Source: Verrucomicrobiota bacterium
Lineage (GTDB): Bacteria > Verrucomicrobiota > Kiritimatiellia > Kiritimatiellales > Tichowtungiaceae
Assembly (NCBI GenBank): GCA_030619095.1
Contig: JAUXCB010000026.1
Coordinates: forward strand, 1 to 10,250
DNA: 10,250 nt
Direction: 5' to 3'
Shown here: positions 1-6,500 of the stretch, piece by piece
Layout of the letters: each line of letters begins with the position of its first letter
Position numbering within the stretch: position 1 is the stretch's first letter
Translations under genes and position numbers: made by a program
The notes under the pieces: generated by a model
Database searches by the model: none
Seen by the model: only the letters and a program-made list of their open reading frames with translations
Told to the model about the DNA's origin: nothing

Positions 1-13
1 ACGGGATCTTCAT

Positions 14-365
14 CTACGGCAATTTGGAAACGTCCGGAACGGCCAACGCTTCCACATTCGACGCTTCAAAGGCCGCCCGGCAGGACAATGCACCCTCCAG
101 ATCGCCGATCAGCGGTTTCAGACGGTAGGCATAGCGATAAACTTTTTCGTTTAGACGATGTTTTTCCAGCGGCAGGGCGCGCCATGAATTGATCCCGCCC
201 ACGCCGCTCTGCCCGGCATCGATGTTTAGGAAGATATCTTCAGACCGCTCCATTTGGAAGCTGTAGTCGGACTCGCGCATGGTCTGCGTACTGTAGTGGC
301 ACGCCCCGATGCCCAGCTGTTCCCAGCCCCATATTTTCGAGGCAACGCGTCAGGGCAAAATATGC
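14..365 (-). pseudogene. C-terminal remnant of a GH2 beta-galactosidase, frameshifted
   Basis: The last ~112 in-frame codons (349 down to the TAG at 14-16) read like the final beta-sandwich domain of LacZ-type glycoside hydrolase family 2 beta-galactosidases. The segment LNIDAGQSGVGGINSW followed by YRYAYRLKPL matches the family's conserved NID-x-Q-x-GVGG-x-x-SW and the tyrosine/arginine-rich end. Upstream, this frame stops at a TGA at 350-352. A neighbouring frame there reads AYFALTR (about 348-365), resembling the strand before this domain, so a frameshift around 325-347 is likely. Nothing upstream of ~365 looks like beta-galactosidase; the catalytic TIM barrel is absent and hairpin repeats begin instead. 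The intact enzyme would cleave beta-galactosides during polysaccharide use. I infer a decayed fragment, possibly cut by the neighbouring repeats. The domain call is fairly sure; the frameshift is less so. Confidence 0.7.
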
Positions 366-460
366 CCCCTCCAAACATTGGCTCATGTCAACATAAGCCT
401 TTATTTGCAGGGGTTGTCAAAGGAGGGAGCCAGAGACCTGAGGCGTACGCGCCGAAAGTG

Positions 461-481
461 CCTGCGGGCGAAGCCGGCAGG
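461..481. repeat. GC-rich hairpin repeat
   Basis: CCTGCGGGC, loop GAA, GCCGGCAGG forms an eight-pair stem with one G-G mismatch. About 10 bases away lies GGCGTACGCGCC (442-453), a second small inverted repeat. Both sit between the beta-galactosidase remnant and the tRNA-like palindrome at 504-523, so three hairpins are stacked in about 80 bp. There is no T-run, so this is not an ordinary terminator. It resembles the end structures of a small non-autonomous or GIY-YIG-linked element. Confidence 0.5.
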
Positions 482-486
482 ATCAC

Positions 487-550
487 GGAGTCGAACCCCC
501 GACCACCCCGAAGCTTCGGGGTGCTCTACCGCTTGAACTCATCCGGCCAG
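487..550 (-). pseudogene. tRNA-like relic A with palindromic anticodon arm
   Basis: Read on the minus strand, this has a D-arm-like segment (GTTC...GAGC), then the perfect 20-bp palindrome CACCCCGAAGCTTCGGGGTG at 504-523. A variable loop and T-arm of 19 bases (487-505 on the plus strand) follow, identical to 831-849 of the intact tRNA-Thr. The palindrome takes the place of the anticodon arm, leaving a 5-bp stem with a 6-base loop, which is not a normal 7-base anticodon loop. No 3' acceptor strand or CCA is recognisable. The stop codon of the GIY-YIG gene lies in the D-arm part. A working tRNA is therefore very unlikely; it is a derived, tRNA-shaped sequence. Confidence 0.6.
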
Positions 551-801
551 ACGAACTCTCCAGAAATCACCAGCTCGATGATCCGACGACTCTTCTGCCG
601 TTTAATAAATGCTTCCGCTTTTTTTGCATGAACGGATGACGGAAAAGATTCCAATGCAACACGCAGCCAGGGGCCTTTATTCCGAGTAGCCGCAACCGCA
701 TTTGCGTTGTGTTGAGAAAATCGGCGCTCGGGATCAATGGCGGACCCTACATAATAATGTCCGTTCGTCTCGGACTGCAGGATGTAAAGATATCCGCTCA
801 T
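526..801 (-). CDS. small GIY-YIG family nuclease
   Basis: A 91-residue protein made of a single GIY-YIG (URI-type) nuclease domain, a fold that cuts DNA in UvrC and some homing endonucleases. YLYIL near residue 4 supplies the first motif and YYVGS near residue 16 the second. The catalytic arginine is in ERRFSQHN (about 25-32). The C-terminal part (KKAEAFIKRQKSRR) is basic and helical, as in the family. No extra DNA-binding domain is present, typical of the small stand-alone members. The ATG lies only 15 bases past the CCA end of tRNA-Thr, with no clear ribosome binding site, so it is probably transcribed with that tRNA. Its last codons and TAG stop are inside tRNA-like relic A. The role is unknown; I infer that it drives spread of the surrounding tRNA-linked element. 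Confidence 0.8.
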   Translation of the reverse strand: MSGYLYILQSETNGHYYVGSAIDPERRFSQHNANAVAATRNKGPWLRVALESFPSSVHAKKAEAFIKRQKSRRIIELVISGEFVWPDEFKR

Positions 802-816
802 AGTCGGCTAAGAAAA

Positions 817-891
817 TGGAGCCAGTGGAGGGAGTCGAACCCCCGACCAATTGATTACAAATCAATTGCTCTGCCACTGAGCTACACTGGC
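817..891 (-). tRNA. tRNA-Thr (anticodon UGU)
   Basis: A complete 75-base cloverleaf including an encoded CCA. The acceptor is GCCAGTG/CACTGGC, the D-arm GCTC/GAGC, the anticodon stem ATTGA/TCAAT with loop TTTGTAA (anticodon at 857-859), and the T-arm GGGGG-TTCGACT-CCCTC with a G-T pair. The discriminator is U. It has no promoter of its own immediately upstream. The best promoter lies beyond relic B at 992-1019, so B and this tRNA are probably made in one transcript. The GIY-YIG gene follows closely with no terminator between. Confidence 0.95.
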
Positions 892-923
892 CCATTAAAA
901 ATCTGTCTGCCTTTGTCCGCTCA

Positions 924-974
924 GCCCCGCCCACCCCGAAGATTCGGGGTGCTCACCCACTGAGCTACACTGGC
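924..974 (-). pseudogene. tRNA-like relic B: tRNA-Thr 5' half plus palindrome
   Basis: On the minus strand the first 18 bases (974 to 957) are identical to the 5' end of the intact tRNA-Thr, and 23 of 25 match through the end of the D-arm. The anticodon arm is then replaced by CACCCCGAATCTTCGGGGTG (932-951 on the plus strand reads ...GAAGATTC...), differing from relic A's palindrome at one central base. The T-arm has decayed to GGGCGGGGCT and no acceptor 3' strand follows. It sits at the usual distance behind a strong promoter (992-1019), suggesting this was the original position of the tRNA-Thr gene. Confidence 0.6.
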
Positions 975-991
975 TTCCAAAAAGAGGCGGG

Positions 992-1019
992 ATTATGCGG
1001 AACCTAACGGGAATGTCAA
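992..1019 (-). promoter_or_regulatory. sigma-70 type promoter for the tRNA-Thr transcript
   Basis: Minus-strand TTGACA (1014-1019), a 16-base spacer, then CATAAT (992-997): a perfect -35 and a five-of-six -10. The expected start of transcription is about 10 bases before relic B's tRNA 5' end at 974. That matches the geometry of the tRNA-Asp promoter. The intact tRNA-Thr begins about 100 bases downstream of the -10 box. Confidence 0.65.
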
Positions 1020-1033
1020 ATGCTGAAAATATC

Positions 1034-1294
1034 CTATCCGCGTTTATAGCCGGGACGGTGATGCCAGAGGTGACGAAACCAAAAGTGTGACGTCGCCGCA
1101 ATGATCAGGAACACGGTCAAAATGCAGGTGATGGCTACTGTGAGCACCCAGCGCGAATTCTCAGAAACATACGCATCTTTGGCATAGAAATTCGCTGACA
1201 GCAGGGTGCCGACAATCACAACCAACAACGCCAGCCACAACGGGCCCTTTTTGGGTCGCATCTTGTACATAGGCACGTGGGCACCAGCTAACAT
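1034..1294 (-). CDS. hypothetical two-TM membrane protein
   Basis: About 86 residues from the ATG at 1292-1294. An in-frame TTG at 1307-1309 would add five residues, and an ATG at 1259-1261 would shorten it to start MRPKKGPLW. None has a strong ribosome binding site. Two hydrophobic segments are clear: LWLALLVVIVGTLLSANFY and VLTVAITCILTVFLIIAA. They are separated by a short polar loop (KDAYVSENSR), with a basic N-terminus (MRPKK) and a basic, His-rich C-terminus (RHLWHHRPGYKRG). This predicts a small inner-membrane protein with both ends in the cytoplasm. I do not recognise a family. It ends 15 bases before the tRNA-Thr promoter. A genuine gene is likely but not certain. Confidence 0.5.
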   Translation of the reverse strand: MLAGAHVPMYKMRPKKGPLWLALLVVIVGTLLSANFYAKDAYVSENSRWVLTVAITCILTVFLIIAATSHFWFRHLWHHRPGYKRG

Positions 1295-1327
1295 AATTTC
1301 GCTTTGCAATTCATACTGTCTACCATT

Positions 1328-1740
1328 CTATTTGAACATAGGAAAACCGCAAGAACTACTTCCATAATTGCAAAGACTGGCACTCTCCATAAACATCACG
1401 CGGCGATCCACTGGGCCGAAATACTGCAAGGTGAGATCGTGGCTGCCGGGGGTATGGATGAAGGCTTCCTCGGTGCCGTTGATGATGCCGTCCCCGGCAA
1501 CACCCCCGCCCGCGCCGCGACCGCGGGTGTGCTGGAACAAATTGCAGACGTCCCCGTAGCCGAGGTCGTCGCACATGATGAGGATAACGTTGGGTTGCCC
1601 GGAAGCGGAAGAACCATCTTCCACCGCATGAAAGGTGTAGCGAGAAGCCTGATTCTTATCAAGGAAGGCCACCTTCCCTACCCCGAACAATAGACTGTAA
1701 ATTAAAAAGCCTGCAACCAATGTGATCGAATCAAACGGCC
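1328..1740 (-). pseudogene. remnant of the N-terminus of an S1-family sulfatase
   Basis: Minus-strand frame with a hydrophobic stretch (SITLVAGFLIYSLLFGVG, about 1685-1733), then PNVILIMCDDLGYGDV (about 1548-1597). The latter is the unmistakable first metal-binding block of formylglycine sulfatases, with the paired Asp ligands. After GDV the sequence no longer follows the family. The expected TPN-x-D block and the Cys-x-Pro-x-Arg maturation motif are absent, and the frame closes near 1328. The only upstream Met in this frame lies inside tRNA-Asp, past a terminator, so no believable start exists. Intact enzymes of this kind desulfate polysaccharides in the periplasm. The tail (GTEEAFIHTPGSHDLTLQYF) could come from another gene joined by deletion; I do not recognise it. 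Confidence 0.6.
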
Positions 1741-1778
1741 AAACCCGAAGTTTCCCCCGAAGTCTGGCGGCGAAGGGA

Positions 1779-1812
1779 CAAACAAAAAGGGGCTTGCGAT
1801 TAGCAAACCCCT
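1779..1812 (-). terminator. rho-independent terminator of tRNA-Asp
   Basis: On the minus strand AGGGGTTTGC, loop TAATC, GCAAGCCCCT form a 10-bp stem with one G-U pair, followed by TTTTTGTTTGT. It lies 20 bases past the tRNA-Asp CCA end, the expected place. It also cuts off any transcription into the sulfatase remnant. Confidence 0.85.
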
Positions 1813-1831
1813 GAAAACAAACTCTAAAAGG

Positions 1832-1908
1832 TGGCGAGGATGACGAGACTCGAACTCGCAACCCCCAGCGTGACAGGCTGGTGCTCTAACCAATTGAGCT
1901 ACACCCCC
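1832..1908 (-). tRNA. tRNA-Asp (anticodon GUC)
   Basis: A 77-base cloverleaf with an encoded CCA. The acceptor is GGGGGTG/CATCCTC with two G-U pairs, the D-arm GCTC/GAGC, and the anticodon stem CCAGC/GCTGG with loop CTGTCAC (anticodon at 1872-1874). The T-arm is GCGAG-TTCGAGT-CTCGT. The discriminator is G, the known identity base of tRNA-Asp. It is a single-gene unit with its own promoter (1923-1950) and terminator (1779-1812). Confidence 0.96.
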
Positions 1909-1922
1909 ACCGAGAAACGAAG

Positions 1923-1950
1923 AGAATAGTCAGACCGCCTTTTATTTCAA
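1923..1950 (-). promoter_or_regulatory. sigma-70 type promoter of tRNA-Asp
   Basis: Minus-strand TTGAAA (1945-1950), a 16-base spacer, and TATTCT (1923-1928), ending 15 bases before the mature tRNA 5' end at 1908. Position and spacing fit a tRNA promoter. It lies just past the stop of the sigma-54 regulator gene. Confidence 0.6.
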
Positions 1951-1969
1951 GTGGAAATGAACGGAAGTT

Positions 1970-3403
1970 TTAAGGGTTTTTGACCGCCGTCTCTACGTGC
2001 TTCTTAACCGTCCGCCAATCGAGGCCGGTTCGCCGGGAAACTTCACCATAGTTTCCATAGGTTTCATAGAGGTCGCGGCAATACGTTTCGACCAGCTCTT
2101 TGGCGGTGAGACTCCCCGCATCCATCGCCTGATTCAAAGCCATTTCCTCTGACAATTCAACCGCCGCATCCCCGGAATACGCCCCGGTGAGCAGAATGCG
2201 GCGAATGGCCTGCTCCAATTCACGGACGTTCCCTGGCCACGCATATGTTTTTCCGCACTGCTTTTTCAACACCTCAACAACGGGTAGTCGAGTGCCGGAC
2301 CCGCAGATGCGATGCAGGATGTGACGAGTCAGCGCATCCAACTCGCGGGGCGTTTCGCGAATGCGCTGACGAAGCGGGGGGACGGTGATGAGGTCAGAGC
2401 AAAGGCGGTAATAAAAATCGTCGCGGAATTTTCCTTCGCGCCGCAAAGCATCAATGGATTTGTTGGTCGCCGCAATCACGCGCCCCTCAAACCGCAGTTT
2501 TTCGTGACTCCCCACGGGCGAGAACGTGCGCTCCTGTAAGACCTGCAACAGTTTGATCTGGACCGGGATAGCCACATCGCCAATCTCATCGAGAAAAATG
2601 GCGCCGTGCGGACTGCAGCGTGCGAAGAGACCATCGTGATGTTCAACCGCGCCAGTAAAAGCTCCTTTGCGATGGCCGAACAATTCGGATTCGATAAGTG
2701 CTTCGGGATATTGCGACAAATTGATCGAAATAAATGCGCGAGTAAAACTCTCCTCAAACTTCTGTGCACCCGGATTAAACGGAATGAAGCCCGACCGGCC
2801 CATCGCGGCTGCGGCCGCTCCCTTCCCCGTTCCGGTCTCCCCGAGCAGCAGAGTCGAAAAATCCTCCATTCGGTTCCAAAGGCATTGCACATACCAGGAA
2901 ATGTCGTGTGTAAAAATATTATCCCACAACTGCGCGCGCAGTTTCTTCATGCATAAACTATCCCCAATCAGTCCGTTCGAAATAAAATAATAGGCGCGGC
3001 GAATTTGATAAAACACACCCACATAGCGACAGGCGTCAGCACGCACAAATCCATAGCCCACTAACTGTTCTAAACAGTGGAGTGCAAACGGAGCCCGGCA
3101 CGGTTCATCCCCCGCGACAATCTGCTCCTCAATCAGCTCGTCAAACTTTTCCTGTACCTGATAAAACACATAAAACAAAACACTCGCGGTCACCGCCTCC
3201 AACCCCGGGCCGACAACCAGCCCGCCGGATTCTTCCAAGGCGCGAATATTTTTTTCTACGGTTTGGAAGAGTGGCTTCTGCATCTCATCCCAGCTGGCAC
3301 CCTCCGGCGCGTTCACAATTAACCGGTCAATCTCCACCCGTTCATCGCTGAACGGATTCGTAAACGCCGCGGCTGCCACCATTTTAAAAAACTCTGTGTT
3401 CAT
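1970..3403 (-). CDS. sigma-54-dependent transcriptional activator (AAA+ bEBP)
   Basis: About 477 residues from the ATG at 3401-3403; an in-frame TTG two codons earlier is possible, and neither has a clear ribosome binding site. The first ~150 residues match no sensor domain I recognise (no REC, GAF, PAS or CARF signature). The AAA+ domain has Walker A GETGTGKG (about 188-195), the sigma-54 contact loop GAFTGA (about 247-252) and Walker B IFLDE (about 269-273). FRDDFYYRL and YAWPGNVRELEQ follow. A Fis-like helix-turn-helix closes the protein (NYGEVSRRTGLDWRTVKKHV). The segment between Walker A and ELFGHRKGAFTGA is longer than usual (FIPFNPGAQKFEESFTRAF). It activates RNA polymerase-sigma-54 by ATP hydrolysis. 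It is divergent from the LplT-Aas gene, whose -24/-12 promoter is its evident target. The signal sensed is unknown. Confidence 0.93.
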   Translation of the reverse strand: MNTEFFKMVAAAAFTNPFSDERVEIDRLIVNAPEGASWDEMQKPLFQTVEKNIRALEESGGLVVGPGLEAVTASVLFYVFYQVQEKFDELIEEQIVAGDEPCRAPFALHCLEQLVGYGFVRADACRYVGVFYQIRRAYYFISNGLIGDSLCMKKLRAQLWDNIFTHDISWYVQCLWNRMEDFSTLLLGETGTGKGAAAAAMGRSGFIPFNPGAQKFEESFTRAFISINLSQYPEALIESELFGHRKGAFTGAVEHHDGLFARCSPHGAIFLDEIGDVAIPVQIKLLQVLQERTFSPVGSHEKLRFEGRVIAATNKSIDALRREGKFRDDFYYRLCSDLITVPPLRQRIRETPRELDALTRHILHRICGSGTRLPVVEVLKKQCGKTYAWPGNVRELEQAIRRILLTGAYSGDAAVELSEEMALNQAMDAGSLTAKELVETYCRDLYETYGNYGEVSRRTGLDWRTVKKHVETAVKNP

Positions 3404-3410
3404 ACACAAA

Positions 3411-3420
3411 ATGTATACAT
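3411..3420. promoter_or_regulatory. candidate operator/UAS palindrome ATGTATACAT
   Basis: A perfect 10-bp palindrome immediately upstream of the regulator's start codon and about 130 bp upstream of the predicted sigma-54 transcription start. That is a usual distance for an enhancer-binding activator. It also overlaps a weak possible minus-strand promoter (TTGATA at 3438-3443 with TATGTA 16 bases on), so it could serve autoregulation. Only a single copy is seen. Confidence 0.35.
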
Positions 3421-3515
3421 AATATTCTCCGAATGTCTATCAACAATAGGTCGCCACAAAACCTTCCCATCGCTACCACTTGCCAACAAACCACTTACGG
3501 CTCTCGCCTTCATTT

Positions 3516-3531
3516 TGGCATACTCCCTGCA
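3516..3531 (+). promoter_or_regulatory. sigma-54 (-24/-12) promoter
   Basis: TGGCATACTCCCTGCA carries the invariant GG (3517-3518) and GC (3529-3530) separated by exactly 10 bases, close to the consensus TGGCAC-N5-TTGCA. The predicted start of transcription is near 3542, leaving a leader of about 37 bases to the ATG at 3579. A sigma-54 activator is encoded divergently next door, which strengthens the call. Confidence 0.8.
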
Positions 3532-3578
3532 TATAGAGATCCCAACAACTTAACCTTCACCTTTCAAGGAGCGGAAAA

Positions 3579-6500
3579 ATGAAGAAAACATTCAAGTGGT
3601 TAAACATCTCGCAATTCACCGGGGCACTGAACGACAACGCATTCAAAATGACGGCCGCCATCGTGCTGGTCAAACTTCTCGGGGAAGGAAGCCTGCCGAC
3701 TGTACTGGCAATCTGTTCGGTGCTTTTCGTGGTTCCCTTCCTACTCTTCTCCAACGCCGCAGGAGCGCTGGCCGACCGATTCAGCAAGCGCGACATCATC
3801 ATTATCAGCAAGTGGCTGGAGGTCGGCCTTCTGCTTTTAGCGATTCCCGCCCTGCTCTCCGGTGCAATCTGGCCGATCTACACCCTGCTCTTCCTGCTGA
3901 CCGCACAAAGCGCATTGTTCGGCCCCGCCAAGCGCGGGATCGTCCCGGAACTGGTTGAAGAGCAAAACCTCTCACAGGCCAACGGGTTTCTGACCGCCGC
4001 CACCTACGCAGCCATCGTTCTCGGCACCGCACTGCCCGCACTTCTAATCGGATTTCTCGGACTCAATCCCCTGACAGTTATCGGAGCCGACCTTGTTCTT
4101 GCAATCATCGGTACATTTGCCGCGACCCGAATCGCTAAGGTTCCTGCGACCGGAATCTCTAAAAAATCATCGCCGTGGATCCTCCCCGACGTGGTTCGCG
4201 CAATGAAAAACCTACAGGACGACAACTGGGCGAAGCAGGCTGTATTCGGGCTCGTACTCTTTGGGGGGATCACCGCCTTCTTCCAGCAAACCCTCGTCCT
4301 CTTCGGACGCGAAGCACTAAACCTCCCCGTCGAACAAAGCCCAATACTTTTCCCACTGGTCGCCATTGGAATTGGAATCGGCGCACTGCTAACCGGCCGG
4401 TTTTCGAAACACACCATTGAAATCGGACTCATCCCCGTCGGCGCACTCGGCGTAATGCTTTCCGCTATTGGGCTAAGCGCCGCAGTCAGCCCGATATGGG
4501 TCGCCCTTTGGATCATCACGCTCGGCGCATCATGCGGCATGTACCTCGTCCCGCTGAACGCCTTCATTCAACAGCGTATTCCGAAGGAGCGACGCGGAGA
4601 GGTCTTCGGCGCATCCAGCTTTCTAAGCTTCAGCGCAATGGTCGCCTCCTCCGCCCTATTTGTTCTGCTCACCAAAGTCCTGCATGTGAATGCCCGCGGA
4701 TGCGTATTCGTAACGGGCCTGCTTACCGCCATCCCCGCGGTCATCGCCTGCATGCGCCTCCCCAACTTCTTCACCCGCTTCTGGCTGACCCGCCTCATCA
4801 AACGTCTCTATACCATCCGCTTCCAAGGGTTGGAAAACCTGCCGCGCGAAGGCGGCGCCCTGCTGCTCTGCAACCACACCGCTTATGCCGACGCCCTCAT
4901 CCTGCAGGCCGCCACCCAGCGCCCCGTCCGCTTCATCATGTCGCGCGACGTCTTCAAAAAATGGAAATGGGCCAAGCCGATTTTCAAACTGACCGACTGC
5001 ATTCCGATCCATACCTCCGACGGCCCGCGCGCGCTAATCAAATCGCTACAGGAAGCTCGCGAAACGATGAAAGCCGGCGCAATTGTCGGGATCTTCCCAG
5101 AAGGCGAGTTGACCAAAAACGGCAACCTGATGAAATTTAACAAGGGCTTTGAGAAGATCGCCCGCAACAGTAACTGCCCGATCATCCCGGCGCATATCGG
5201 AAACATCTGGGGCAGCATCTTCAGCTTCAAAAATGGCAACCCCGGCCTCAAACTTCCACTGCAATTCCCCTATCCGGTCACCGTTCGTTTTGGAAAACCA
5301 ATCCCCTCCGACACCCCAGCCGACGAAGTCCGCCGTGTGATCGCCGAGTTGGGCGCGGAACATGCCACCGAAAAAGCGAACCGCCCCGGACAGACGCTTA
5401 GCCACAAATTCCTGAAACAGGCGCACCGCCACTGGTTCCGCCCGATGGCCAGCGACACACTCGGCACCCAAGCGACCTATGGCAAACTCCTCATCGGAAC
5501 CGTTGCGCTCGCCAATCGGATGAAGCCGCAAATTAAAAACCAAATGCGCGTCGGAATCTACATGCCCACATCGCTCGGCGGAGCCGTCGCCAACCTCGCC
5601 GTGACCCTCTCCGGCAAAACCGCCGTCAACCTCAACTGGACGGCCTCCGCCGATGCGATGCAATCCGCCATCAAACAAAGCCGACTGAAATACGTCATCA
5701 CCTCGCGCCGCTTCCTGCAAAAAACCGGACGACCGGATCTTTCGGTTCGCTGGCTCTACCTTGAAGAGCTACTCAAAAACCTTGGACACATCGAACGCAT
5801 CCGTGCGCTCTGCGCCGCACTCTTCGCCTCGCCCAAGCATTTGGCGGGCGGACGCGACCCTCAGCCCGACGACATCGCCGCCATCATCTTTTCATCCGGC
5901 ACCACCGGAACGCCCAAAGGCGTCATGCTCAGCCACGCCAATATTCTATCCAATGTCGACGCCGTTCAATCCGTTCAGCGGTTTGGAAAAAAAGACTCCA
6001 TGTGCGCCGTGCTTCCGCTCTTCCACTCCTTCGGCTACCTCGCCCTTCTCTGGTGGCCGTTGCTCAAAGGTATGCGCGTTGCCTACCACACGAACCCACT
6101 GCAAGCCCGCCGCGTTGTTCGGCTCATCCAAGAAGAAAAACTGACCGCCCTGCTCGCCACGCCAACCTTCCTGCAAGCCTACATGCGCAAAGCATCCAAA
6201 GAAGATTTCCAAACGTTGGAAACGGTTATTACAGGCGGAGAAAAACTGCGCCCCGAACTGGCCGACCGCTTCGAAGAAAAATTTGGCATCCGGCCTCTGG
6301 AAGGCTACGGTTGCACCGAGCTATCACCCGTCGCCCTGCTCAGCCTCAAAGGCGGGGACGTACCCAACAGTGCGGGACAACCCCTGCCCGGCATCGCCGT
6401 GCGTATCGTCGACCCCGAAACCCGCGAAACGCTGCCCGACGGCACAGAAGGCCTCCTGCTCGTCAAAGGTCCGAACGTCATGCAGGGTTACCTCGAACAG

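Larger units (their letters stand above)
487..974 (-). mobile_element. putative GIY-YIG element bounded by tRNA-like palindromes
   Basis: Relic B (924-974), intact tRNA-Thr (817-891), a GIY-YIG nuclease gene (526-801) and relic A (487-550) lie in one orientation. The cores of A and B match at 29 of 32 bases around the palindrome CACCCCGAA-n-CTTCGGGGTG. The outer side of B matches the tRNA-Thr 5' half up to the anticodon arm (23 of 25 bases). The outer side of A matches the tRNA-Thr variable loop and T-arm (19 of 19). The layout fits insertion into the anticodon arm of a tRNA-Thr gene by a small nuclease-bearing element that carries a replacement tRNA. Boundaries and mobility are inference; a tandem array of decayed tRNA genes is the alternative. 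Confidence 0.4.

Noticed and set aside
442..523. Possible CRISPR-like repeat cluster
   Set aside because: The hairpins differ in sequence, there are no evenly spaced direct repeats or spacers, and no cas gene is nearby.
254..631. 125-codon plus-strand frame
   Set aside because: It runs antisense through the beta-galactosidase remnant, relic A and the GIY-YIG gene, and its peptide (ESNPRPPRSFG) is the usual translation of antisense tRNA sequence.
709..963. Plus-strand frame with WRESNPRPIDYKS
   Set aside because: This is the familiar spurious peptide from reading antisense through a tRNA-Thr gene.
1304..1693. 129-codon plus-strand frame over the sulfatase remnant
   Set aside because: The minus strand carries the sulfatase signature; the plus frame is its antisense and shows no domain.
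5046..5720. 224-codon minus-strand frame inside the fusion gene
   Set aside because: Antisense to the well-conserved PlsC and synthetase domains; no independent motif.
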